DNA from: an uncultured Bacilli bacterium
Lineage (GTDB): Bacteria > Bacillota_I > Bacilli_A > RF39 > UBA660
Reading direction: 5' to 3'
DNA length: 11,155 nt
Assembly: GCA_947594675.1 (NCBI GenBank)
Contig: CANQEF010000027.1
Location: forward strand, 1 to 11,155
This document shows positions 1 to 6,501 of the stretch, in pieces (positions within the stretch are counted from its first letter, which is position 1; the number at the start of each line of letters is the position of its first letter). The notes under the pieces were generated by a model. It saw only the letters and a list, made by a program, of their open reading frames with translations. It did not search any database and was not told where the DNA came from. A program made the translations under genes and the position numbers.

Positions 1-17
1 AAATTACGCACTTTTTT

Positions 18-52
18 ATGCTTTAAACACTTGTAAATTCAAGGAAAAGCAT
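18..52. repeat. Nested inverted repeat at the left edge
   Basis: A 7-bp perfect inverted repeat (ATGCTTT at 18-24, AAAGCAT at 46-52) encloses a 4-bp inner repeat (CTTG at 30-33, CAAG at 40-43) with loop TAAATT, so either strand could fold into a two-tier hairpin. There is no T-run immediately after it, so it is not a standard terminator. Parts of it resemble the rpsD leader near 10790-10835. Its function is unknown, and whatever gene lies to the left is outside the window. The rest of positions 1-169 holds no gene or convincing promoter. Confidence 0.4.
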
Positions 53-169
53 CAAAAACTGATAAATTCAGGAATATTAAATATATGGTATTAAAGCTAT
101 ATATTTTTTTTGGATAATTTTCAACAATTTTTGTGGATAAAAAGTTTTAATATATATTTGGTGATTGAG

Positions 170-346
170 TTGAAAGTTAAAATTTTTGATTATGAGGATG
201 AAAGAGATTTAGAAGAGGATATAAATTCATTTATTGAAAAATTGCAGGGAGAAGTCATTGATATAAAGTATCAAGTTAGTGTAGGTGTTTTTAGTGAAGA
301 ACAAGTTTTTTGTTTTTCAGCAATGATTATTTATCTTGAGAAATAA
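170..346 (+). CDS. Cse60-like small protein (DUF2758 family)
   Basis: This 58-residue protein matches the size and pattern of B. subtilis Cse60 (YteV), a sigma-E-controlled sporulation protein of unknown biochemical function. The shared pattern is an N-terminal KVKIFDYEDERDLE segment, a central VIDIKYQVS segment and a C-terminal FCFSAMIIY segment. It has no signal peptide or membrane segment and is probably cytosolic. The start is taken as TTG at 170: GGTGAT at 160-165 is a Shine-Dalgarno 4 nt upstream and the protein then has the family length. The same frame is open from ATG 110, but those extra residues have no family counterpart and no ribosome binding site. It is separate from murJ (a gap of over 120 nt holding murJ's own promoter). 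The family call is from pattern memory, and a sporulation role here is uncertain. Confidence 0.72.
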   Translation: MKVKIFDYEDERDLEEDINSFIEKLQGEVIDIKYQVSVGVFSEEQVFCFSAMIIYLEK

Positions 347-422
347 AATTTATATTGTCATAATTCCTATATTGTGTTATATTTCATTTGATAAAAATTT
401 TAATGATGTGGTTAAACATTTT

Positions 423-450
423 TTGATTATTTTTTTAAATGTGGTATTAT
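423..450 (+). promoter_or_regulatory. Probable murJ promoter
   Basis: TTGATT at 423-428, a 16-nt spacer and TATTAT at 445-450, with an extended -10 TGG at 442-444. A start near 457 would place the 5' end almost on the Shine-Dalgarno (457-462), giving a leader of only about 14 nt. The rest of the gap from 347 shows no gene and no clear terminator for the Cse60-like gene. Confidence 0.5.
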
Positions 451-470
451 AAATATAGGAGGCAGATTAA

Positions 471-2168
471 ATGGCAGATAGTAGAGTTAAAAGAGCTAAA
501 AAGAAGGAAAAGCAAGAGAAAAAAGTTAAACAAGATAAGACGATGAATAAAAATAGTTTTGTTAAAGGAGCTTTTATTGCAACTTTAGGAATTGTTATTA
601 CTAAAATTTTAGGCATCTTATATGTTATTCCTTTTCATGCTGTTATAGGTGAAAAAGGAGGAGCTTTATATGGATATGCTTATTCTATATATTTAGTTTT
701 TATGTCCTTATCATCAGCTGGTATACCGCTTGCAATAAGCCGGATTATTTCAGAATATCAGACTTTGGGATATATGGATGCTAAAAAGAGAGCTTTCTTA
801 ATGGGAAAAAGAATAGCTTTATTACTGGGATTTATATGCTTTATCGTTTTGATTTTATTTGCACCAATTCTTGCAGAATGGATTCTTGGTGATATTACAG
901 GTGGAAATACAATTGAAGATGTTACTTTTGTAATTAGAGTAATTGCAACAGCAATATTGGTTGTACCAATTCTAAGTATTTATAGGGGTTATTTTGAAGG
1001 TCATAGGTTTATGAGCCCACCTTCAGTTTCTCAAGTTGTTGAACAAGTAGTTAGAGTTTTAATTATTGTAGTTGGAAGTTATTTGACGTTAAAAGTTTTT
1101 AATTTATCATTAACTAATGCAGTTGGTGTTGCTGTTTTTGGAGCAACTTTGGGAGCTTTTGCTTCATATATTTATTTAGTTGATAAAAAACGGAAAAATA
1201 AAGATAAATTTGATATAGATTCACGTAATGTTAAAGAGCCTATTATTACTAATAAAGAGATATTTAAAAAGATAGCTATTTATGCTGTACCTTTCATATT
1301 AATCGATATATTTAAGTCTTTATATAGTTATGTTGATATGGTTACAGTAGTTAAAGGCTTAGTTAATTTAGCTCATTTTACAATAGATGATGCTGAAATT
1401 GTTATGAGCATGATTTCTACTTGGGGTAATAAATTTAATATGATTATCTTAGCTGTATCTACAGGTGTAATTGTTAGTTTGATTCCTAATCTTACAAAAA
1501 GTGTTGTAGAAAAAAATCAAGAAGATGTTAATTTAAAAGTTAATCAGACAATAAGCATATTACTTTATTTAATGTTGCCTATGACGGTTGGAATTAGTTT
1601 TTTATCTAAAGCAGTTTGGATGGTTTTTTATGGAGCAAGTAAATATGGTCCTAGTGTGTTAACTTATTATATATTTATAGGATTAATTTCAGGTATTTTT
1701 ACTGCTGCTATCACGATTGTGCAGACTTTAAAAGATTATAAGACTGTTTTTGTAAGTCTATTTGTTGGGGTTTTATTAAAAGTACTTTTGAATTCAAAAT
1801 TGATTTTGGCTTTTTATAAGATGGGACTTCCTGCATATTATGGAGTTATTACTTCAAGTGTCCTTGCATATTTTATTTCTTTAGTAATATGTTTAGTGGT
1901 ATTAAGGAGAAAATATAAAATTAATTATGAAAAAACTATTAAGAATACTATAGATATATTGTTTAGTACTGTTATAATGGTTGCTTTGCTTTTTATCTTA
2001 AAAATTTTTGTTCCTGCTGCCGTGGAGAGTAGACTTTTAAATATTTTAGTTATAATTCTTTATGCTCTAGTGGGTGGTGCATTTTATTTGATATTTACTT
2101 TTAAAATGGGAATTGTAAAAAATGTTTTTGGAGATAAATTGGAAACTATGCTAAAAAGAAAAAAGTAA
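471..2168 (+). CDS. murJ: MurJ/YtgP-type lipid II flippase (MOP superfamily)
   Basis: A 565-residue polytopic membrane protein of the MurJ/SpoVB/YtgP branch of the MOP exporter superfamily, which moves lipid-linked peptidoglycan precursor from the inner to the outer face of the membrane. The first helix region (about residues 30-55), with a KILGILYVIPF stretch followed by a GEKGGALYGY loop, resembles YtgP more than SpoVB. AGIPLAISR near residue 85 is another family feature. Hydrophobic segments recur to the C-terminus, as expected for 12-14 helices. ATG 471 is preferred because AGGAGG lies at 457-462. An inner ATG at 543 would drop a Lys-rich cytoplasmic extension of 24 residues, but it lacks a Shine-Dalgarno. 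The gene converges on two peptidoglycan-bridge enzymes that modify the same lipid substrate. Assignment to the lipid II flippase rather than another MOP transporter rests on sequence resemblance and context. Confidence 0.8.
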   Translation: MADSRVKRAKKKEKQEKKVKQDKTMNKNSFVKGAFIATLGIVITKILGILYVIPFHAVIGEKGGALYGYAYSIYLVFMSLSSAGIPLAISRIISEYQTLGYMDAKKRAFLMGKRIALLLGFICFIVLILFAPILAEWILGDITGGNTIEDVTFVIRVIATAILVVPILSIYRGYFEGHRFMSPPSVSQVVEQVVRVLIIVVGSYLTLKVFNLSLTNAVGVAVFGATLGAFASYIYLVDKKRKNKDKFDIDSRNVKEPIITNKEIFKKIAIYAVPFILIDIFKSLYSYVDMVTVVKGLVNLAHFTIDDAEIVMSMISTWGNKFNMIILAVSTGVIVSLIPNLTKSVVEKNQEDVNLKVNQTISILLYLMLPMTVGISFLSKAVWMVFYGASKYGPSVLTYYIFIGLISGIFTAAITIVQTLKDYKTVFVSLFVGVLLKVLLNSKLILAFYKMGLPAYYGVITSSVLAYFISLVICLVVLRRKYKINYEKTIKNTIDILFSTVIMVALLFILKIFVPAAVESRLLNILVIILYALVGGAFYLIFTFKMGIVKNVFGDKLETMLKRKK

Positions 2169-2191
2169 TGGTGTTACTTTTTCTTTTTTTT
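2160..2191. terminator. Shared bidirectional terminator, murJ / femX-like
   Basis: A 9-bp stem (AAAAAGTAA at 2160-2168 with TTACTTTTT at 2174-2182) has a 5-nt loop TGGTG. It is followed by a T-rich tail on the + strand to 2191, and on the - strand the upstream AAAAAGAAAA gives a U-rich tail. Both arms contain stop codons: the murJ TAA (2166-2168) and the - strand TAA (2174-2176). The whole intergenic space is 5 nt. Confidence 0.75.
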
Positions 2192-3478
2192 CTTAATATT
2201 TTTAAGAGCATGATATGTTTTAAAAGCTAGGTTATATGTTTTATAGAAGAATGGTGAGGTTATAAGATCAAATTCACCGATTAATTCTACAACATGGCCA
2301 CCAAAGCTTTTTTTAAATAAATATAGACCATAAAGAGGATTTTCTTTGCGAAAATCACCAGTTATACCATAGAAGTTATACCTGTCATAATTGTTTTCAA
2401 CCGCATATTTAATTCCAGCAAAATGGGTAGAATAGGCTGATTGAAATTGCATCAATTTAGAAAGACTTCCTCCATGAAGGGATAAAACTTCATTTCCATA
2501 AATCAGAAATAGGATACCTCCTAAAGTTGTTTTTTCACCATATTCTTTTTTATACTCTTTGATTTTTTCTAGTTGTTTGTTTAAACGCTCTATTTCTTCT
2601 TCATCATGTTGGTTGGCTTGAATATATTTTTTATCATTCATTTTTAAAAGATTATTTTCTTTTTTATAAGTTCGATCTTTTAATGATGATTTTATTTCTT
2701 CTAATTCTTTTAGGGTATTTTTCTTATAGATTTCAAAGTCAATTTCAGAAATAAGGATTTTTAAAATGCCACTATCATGTAAATTATCCCACATGGCCTC
2801 ATAGTAAGATAAAGGTCGATCAACAAATTCGCGTCTATCTGATGTATGTTGCATGATATCTTTAAATATTGGTAATTCTTCTTTCGTTATTTCTCTTGTT
2901 GTAATTCCTGATTTTTCATTTTTTCGTAAAATTTGTCTTGTTTTCGATTCCATATCTTGCATTACTTCATCTAAGGTTTTATTCTTTGTATCAATTACAT
3001 GCATCCAGCGTGGTTGAAGTGTATCTTGCATTAGATTAAAACCAAAATGTTTGTATCCAAGACTCTTTAAATTATCAATACAATCACTATTATCATATCC
3101 ATTTTCTACTAATTGTCCATTATTATCATGTTCTTTATAAGGAACATAAGGATCAATTTTAATAAAAATAGCTTTTTCTTTTTTAGCAAAATCTTTTATT
3201 TGACTAGTAAATTCTTTTAATAGTTTTTTATCATGATAATCGATTAAAAAGCCACGAGGAGCGTAAAACATTTTTTTCTTAATTATTGGTAATGTTTTGC
3301 TTAAAAGAAGAGTTGCCGCTACTACTTTTTTATTATCATCTTTTAATCCTATAAAATAGCTTTGCCAGTTATTAACCTTTTTTAAATTAGCCCATTGTTC
3401 AGTTTGATGAAAAGTAATTTGTTCATTGCTATCTGCAAAATCTTTAAATTCTTTTTTACTTATCTTCTCTAACTTCAT
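2174..3478 (-). CDS. FemX/MurM-type peptidoglycan bridge aminoacyltransferase (second of pair)
   Basis: A 434-residue FemABX-family protein. These enzymes use aminoacyl-tRNA to add residues to the lysine (or equivalent) side chain of lipid II, building the interpeptide bridge at the inner membrane face. Visible family features are FYAPRGFLIDY (residues 71-81), KAIFIKIDP (102-110), a QPR motif near 155 and a charged antiparallel coiled-coil arm (about 250-312) that interrupts the second GNAT-like domain, as in FemA. The C-terminus is a run of lysines. ATG 3478 has AAGGAG 7 nt upstream. The start lies inside the upstream paralogue's last codons (23-nt overlap), which suggests translational coupling. 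The two proteins are clearly diverged, so they may add different residues in sequence, as MurM and MurN do in pneumococcus (inference). The amino acid used cannot be read from sequence. Confidence 0.9.
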   Translation of the reverse strand: MKLEKISKKEFKDFADSNEQITFHQTEQWANLKKVNNWQSYFIGLKDDNKKVVAATLLLSKTLPIIKKKMFYAPRGFLIDYHDKKLLKEFTSQIKDFAKKEKAIFIKIDPYVPYKEHDNNGQLVENGYDNSDCIDNLKSLGYKHFGFNLMQDTLQPRWMHVIDTKNKTLDEVMQDMESKTRQILRKNEKSGITTREITKEELPIFKDIMQHTSDRREFVDRPLSYYEAMWDNLHDSGILKILISEIDFEIYKKNTLKELEEIKSSLKDRTYKKENNLLKMNDKKYIQANQHDEEEIERLNKQLEKIKEYKKEYGEKTTLGGILFLIYGNEVLSLHGGSLSKLMQFQSAYSTHFAGIKYAVENNYDRYNFYGITGDFRKENPLYGLYLFKKSFGGHVVELIGEFDLITSPFFYKTYNLAFKTYHALKNIKKKKKK

Positions 3479-4769
3479 TTTTAAGCTCCTTTTTACTTTT
3501 CTTTTTTACGGCATTTCTATAGAAGGGTACTAATTTAGTGAAAATAAAGTACATTAATTTATTAGTGACATAATCCCATTCTCCCATAAATTCTATGTAG
3601 TCTCCGCCAAATTTCTTTTTAAATTCATGAAGTCCTAAACGAGGATTATCTGTTTTTAAATCTCCTATAGTGCCAAATTGATCATATACTTTAATACCTT
3701 TTTCTTTACAATATTTAATATGTTCAAAATAAGTATTATAATTTACATAAGTTTCAGTTAAAATATTATGATTTCCAGCATATAATACCCAAGCTTTATC
3801 TCCATATTCAATAATCATGTGTGCTGACAATGTTAATTCATTTCCATATTCTTTTTTATAGTCTTTATATTTCTTTATTTCATTGTTGATATTTTCTTTT
3901 TGTTTAGTTAATTCAGTTAGTTTTACTTTAGCACTTTTACTTAAATTATCAATTGGTAAGATAGAAATTTGGTCATTAATACTTTTTAAATTTTTTTCTA
4001 AAGCTTTGATAGTTTTACTTAAATTAACTTTTCCTAGGAAAAGAGTTGCTTTGCTATTTTTGTTTCCATTAAATATTTCGTATAGAGTTTCATAGTAGTC
4101 TTTGTTATATGAGATAAAGTCTTTTCTATTTTCAGTTAGCATCATCAAATGGTAAAACTCGTCTAGATCATTTTTAGTACCTATTACAACTTCTGTTTCT
4201 AATTTTTTAGATTTTTGAATACGTTGTTTTGTTGTTTTAGAAAAATGCTCTTGAATTGTTTCTAAATCTTGATTTAAATCTATTCTAAAGGTATATCTAG
4301 GCTGCATAGTTTCAAAATTCTTTGTAAAGCCTTGATGCCTATAGCCTAGTTCTTTCAAGGTATTAAAAATTTCTTCATGATTATCTTTAATAGCTATTTC
4401 TTCATTATTATAATTATATTTTTTTATAATAATATCAGGATCAATTTTAATAAAAATAGCTTTTTTCTTTTTAGCAAATTCTACTATTTTATAAGTCATA
4501 GTACGAAGAAGTTCCTTTTTATTGTAATCTATTATGTAGCCACGTGGTGCATAGAAGTAGCAATAATTTAAGGGTAATTTCTTTTGAAGAAGAAGAGTTG
4601 CTCCAATTATTTTTCCTTTTTCATTTATTAATCCTAAGTAAAAAGGAGTAAGATTTTTCTTTACTTTAGAAAATTCTCCCCAAGATAGAGATTGTAAAAA
4701 ATGAGATTTGGGACTGTTTTTAACAAATTCGTCAAATTCTTCTTTATTAAGGTTAGTAAGTTTCAACAT
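3456..4769 (-). CDS. FemX/MurM-type peptidoglycan bridge aminoacyltransferase (first of pair)
   Basis: A 437-residue FemABX-family enzyme, first gene of a two-gene operon. It shares with its neighbour the FYAPRGYIIDY block (residues 72-82), KAIFIKIDP (103-111), MQPR near 155-158 and a coiled-coil arm (about 250-306) that in FemA is thought to help engage tRNA. No signal peptide or membrane helix is seen, so it should act on lipid II from the cytoplasmic side. The start is ATG 4769: GAGGT (4779-4775) sits 5 nt upstream. The frame is also open from GTG 4781, but that codon overlaps the Shine-Dalgarno itself. A short Lys-rich tail overlaps the downstream gene. Its own promoter lies at 4796-4825. 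This gene most likely adds the first bridge residue and its partner the second, but that order is inference. Confidence 0.9.
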   Translation of the reverse strand: MLKLTNLNKEEFDEFVKNSPKSHFLQSLSWGEFSKVKKNLTPFYLGLINEKGKIIGATLLLQKKLPLNYCYFYAPRGYIIDYNKKELLRTMTYKIVEFAKKKKAIFIKIDPDIIIKKYNYNNEEIAIKDNHEEIFNTLKELGYRHQGFTKNFETMQPRYTFRIDLNQDLETIQEHFSKTTKQRIQKSKKLETEVVIGTKNDLDEFYHLMMLTENRKDFISYNKDYYETLYEIFNGNKNSKATLFLGKVNLSKTIKALEKNLKSINDQISILPIDNLSKSAKVKLTELTKQKENINNEIKKYKDYKKEYGNELTLSAHMIIEYGDKAWVLYAGNHNILTETYVNYNTYFEHIKYCKEKGIKVYDQFGTIGDLKTDNPRLGLHEFKKKFGGDYIEFMGEWDYVTNKLMYFIFTKLVPFYRNAVKKKSKKELKNEVREDK

Positions 4770-4795
4770 GTTATACCTCACTTTCTTCTATAATT

Positions 4796-4825
4796 AGTAT
4801 AACACAAAAGAAAAATAATCAACAA
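4796..4825 (-). promoter_or_regulatory. Promoter of the femX-like operon
   Basis: On the - strand, -35 TTGTTG (4825-4820), an 18-nt spacer and -10 TATACT (4801-4796) with an extended TGT directly upstream of the -10. Transcription would start near 4789, about 20 nt before the ATG. The -35 abuts the U-tail of the preceding terminator. Confidence 0.6.
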
Positions 4826-4854
4826 AAAAGAACATACTTTTTTGCATATTCTTT
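4824..4854 (-). terminator. Rho-independent terminator of the small coiled-coil gene
   Basis: On the - strand AAAGAATATGC (4854-4844) pairs with GTATGTTCTTT (4837-4827) around a loop of six A residues: 11 bp including two G-U pairs. A T-run continues to 4824. It lies 20 nt past the stop codon of the 4874-5068 gene and makes that gene monocistronic. Confidence 0.75.
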
Positions 4855-4873
4855 GAAATAAAAATAAATATAG

Positions 4874-5068
4874 TTATACCATATAAAAACCATCATCTTT
4901 TTGTAGGAAAGAATTCTTTTTACCATTTTCAAGATGTTTTACTCTTTCTTTTAACATATCTATTTCATTTTTTAGTTTATTTATTTCATCATATAACTCT
5001 CTTGGTAGGGGCATTTGCATATTATTAGGTAAAGGTATATTTTGCATATATGGAAACATATTATTCAT
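4874..5068 (-). CDS. Small Met/Pro-rich coiled-coil protein, function unknown
   Basis: A 64-residue protein that I do not recognise. Residues 1-22 are rich in Met, Asn and Pro with an aromatic pair. Residues 23-50 form an amphipathic heptad-type helix (ELYDEINKLKNEIDMLKERV) likely to self-associate. A short tail ends in DGFYMV. There is no signal peptide or membrane segment. The coding call is supported by AAGGAG 6 nt before ATG 5068, a plausible promoter at 5089-5117 and a dedicated terminator, all with correct polarity. Small proteins with a Pro/Met-rich head and coiled coil occur in Bacilli as coat or scaffold components, but nothing here ties it to a role. Confidence 0.65.
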   Translation of the reverse strand: MNNMFPYMQNIPLPNNMQMPLPRELYDEINKLKNEIDMLKERVKHLENGKKNSFLQKDDGFYMV

Positions 5069-5088
5069 AAAATCTCCTTCTTCGTATT

Positions 5089-5117
5089 ATTATATGTAAA
5101 ATTAAGGCTGATGTGAT
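5089..5117 (-). promoter_or_regulatory. Probable promoter of the small coiled-coil gene
   Basis: On the - strand ATCACA (5117-5112), a 17-nt spacer and a perfect -10 TATAAT (5094-5089). The -35 matches consensus at 4 of 6 positions. Its -35 shares a base with the -10 of the divergent trmB promoter, so the two may interfere. Confidence 0.45.
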
Positions 5118-5122
5118 AAAAT
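5114..5122 (+). promoter_or_regulatory. Candidate extended -10 for trmB
   Basis: TGA followed by TAAAAT (5117-5122) fits an extended -10; no good -35 is visible. A start near 5129 would leave a leader of about 13 nt before TTG 5142, just enough for the GGTGAT Shine-Dalgarno. Confidence 0.35.
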
Positions 5123-5141
5123 ATAGGTGGGTGATGTTTCT

Positions 5142-5771
5142 TTGAGACTTAGAAATGTAAAAAATAAAGAGGAAATTTTAAATAATTCGATATATTTTAT
5201 TGATAGTCCTTATCAATATAAGGGAAAGTGGAAAAAACTTTTTAAAAATGATAATCCTATATATATAGAAATAGGTATGGGTAAAGGTAAGTTTATTATT
5301 GAAAATGCTATCAAATATCCTAATGTTAATTTTATAGGTATAGAAAAATTTGATAGTGTTTTAGCTAAGGCCTTACAAAAAATTCCAGTGGGTCTTAATA
5401 ATTTATTAATTATTAGATTAGATGCTTTAGAAATAGATAAAGTTTTTAATAAAGAAATAGATAGAATATATTTAAATTTTTCAGATCCTTGGCCTAAAAT
5501 TCGACATAGTTTACGAAGACTTTCGAGTAAAATTTTTTTAGATAAATATGATTATATTTTTAGTAACAAGAGAGTAATTTATATGAGAACAGATAATCAA
5601 GATTTATATATTTATTCATTGATGAGTTTTAGTCAACATGGATATATTTTAAAAGAAATAAATTTTGATTTACATAAGAATAACACTCCTTTAATAACAA
5701 CAGAATATGAAGATAAGTTTGCAAGTAAAGGAATGCCTATTTATTATGTAGTGGCAGAAATGGACAGTTAA
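5142..5771 (+). CDS. trmB: tRNA (guanine-N7-)-methyltransferase TrmB
   Basis: TrmB transfers a methyl group from S-adenosylmethionine to N7 of G46 in the tRNA variable loop, in the cytosol. Family features are a Lys/Arg-rich N-terminus beginning RLRNVKN, the SAM-binding loop EIGMGKG (43-49), GIEKF (66-70), the signature NFSDPWPKIRH (112-122) and TEYEDKF near residue 190. The protein has 209 residues, close to the usual length. TTG 5142 is chosen as start because GGTGAT at 5130-5135 lies 6 nt upstream and the family begins at this point; GTG 5127 in the same frame lies upstream of that Shine-Dalgarno. The next gene has its own promoter 16 nt downstream of the stop, so trmB is probably a single-gene unit with some read-through. 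Confidence 0.95.
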   Translation: MRLRNVKNKEEILNNSIYFIDSPYQYKGKWKKLFKNDNPIYIEIGMGKGKFIIENAIKYPNVNFIGIEKFDSVLAKALQKIPVGLNNLLIIRLDALEIDKVFNKEIDRIYLNFSDPWPKIRHSLRRLSSKIFLDKYDYIFSNKRVIYMRTDNQDLYIYSLMSFSQHGYILKEINFDLHKNNTPLITTEYEDKFASKGMPIYYVVAEMDS

Positions 5772-5786
5772 ATATAAAAAAATATT

Positions 5787-5814
5787 TTTACATTTACAAA
5801 AAATTTGATATAAT
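5787..5814 (+). promoter_or_regulatory. Promoter of the lipoprotein-ytxGH operon
   Basis: TTTACA (5787-5792), a 16-nt spacer and a perfect TATAAT (5809-5814), giving a start near 5821 and a leader of about 14 nt before ATG 5835. No comparable promoter is seen between the next three genes. Confidence 0.7.
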
Positions 5815-5834
5815 GTAATAAGAGTAGGTGAAAT

Positions 5835-6485
5835 ATGAAGAAAATAATTGTTTTGCTCTCTATAATGCTTTTAGTTACAGGTTGTAGTATAAAGAAGTTA
5901 GATGATTCCGATATAGGTAACAATATAAAGATACTTTTATCAGAAAAAAGTGATTTACATAATGTGTATTTTGAAGGGTATAAGTATTATGTACCTAAAG
6001 GTCTTAAATTTATTGATAAAGAAGATTATAATGCTTTATTAACAGATAGAATGAATAATCAGTATTATTTATATATTGATGCTATTAGTTATTATCATAA
6101 AGTGGAAAATACTTATAAGATAAATGAAAATTCTCATTATTCTAAGATTCTTGATTATAATAAAAAAACAGGGTATTTACAAATTGATGATTATGAAGAT
6201 AAGTACTTTATACAATTTGTCTTTAATTATGCAAAAGTAGAAGCTTTTATTGATAAGAATAGTTTGACAGATGCTATTAATTATATGTGTTATATGTTAA
6301 GAAGTGTTAAGTATAATGATGCTGTATTGGAAAGCTTAATTGGTGAAAATATTTTAAGTTATCAAGAAGAAAATTATAGTTTGTTTGAGACACAAACAAC
6401 AGATGACTTTTTAGATGTTGTTGAAAAATATAATCCAGGATACAATAAAGATTTAGAAGATGAGAAGATACAATTAGATGAATGA
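5835..6485 (+). CDS. Putative lipoprotein, function unknown
   Basis: A 216-residue protein with a lipoprotein signal peptide: MKK, a hydrophobic core, and lipobox LVTGC with the lipidated Cys at residue 17. The mature part should be anchored on the outer face of the membrane. It is mixed alpha/beta in appearance and rich in Tyr, Asp and Lys, with YKYYVPKGLKFID around residues 49-61 and repeated FIQF/NAYF-like strands. The last 50 residues are acidic. I recognise no enzyme motif. AGGTG lies 4 nt before the ATG. It is the first gene of a four-gene operon, 16 nt upstream of the acidic protein, and so is probably an envelope component acting with the membrane proteins downstream (inference). Confidence 0.85.
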   Translation: MKKIIVLLSIMLLVTGCSIKKLDDSDIGNNIKILLSEKSDLHNVYFEGYKYYVPKGLKFIDKEDYNALLTDRMNNQYYLYIDAISYYHKVENTYKINENSHYSKILDYNKKTGYLQIDDYEDKYFIQFVFNYAKVEAFIDKNSLTDAINYMCYMLRSVKYNDAVLESLIGENILSYQEENYSLFETQTTDDFLDVVEKYNPGYNKDLEDEKIQLDE

Positions 6486-6501
6486 GTGAAGAGGTGAGCT
6501 T

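Noticed and set aside
72..105. Sigma-E-type promoter for the Cse60-like gene (GAATATT at 72-78, TATATATT at 98-105)
   Set aside because: The spacing is about 19 nt instead of 14-15 and the -10 match is partial in a very AT-rich stretch.
110..169. N-terminal extension of the Cse60-like frame to ATG 110
   Set aside because: No Shine-Dalgarno before 110, and the added 20 residues have no counterpart in the family; TTG 170 has GGTGAT upstream.
3883..4571. Open frames on the + strand inside the first femX-like gene
   Set aside because: They are hydrophobic Phe/Ile-rich translations of A-rich coding sequence read backwards, with no credible ribosome binding site, and the - strand frame is a clear FemABX protein.
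5770..5790. Possible trmB terminator (AAATAT...ATATTT)
   Set aside because: Only six A-T pairs and it runs into the next -35; too weak to call.
6481..6500. Mollicute genetic code (TGA as Trp)
   Set aside because: Trp is encoded by TGG throughout and TGA ends the lipoprotein gene just before a good Shine-Dalgarno and start.
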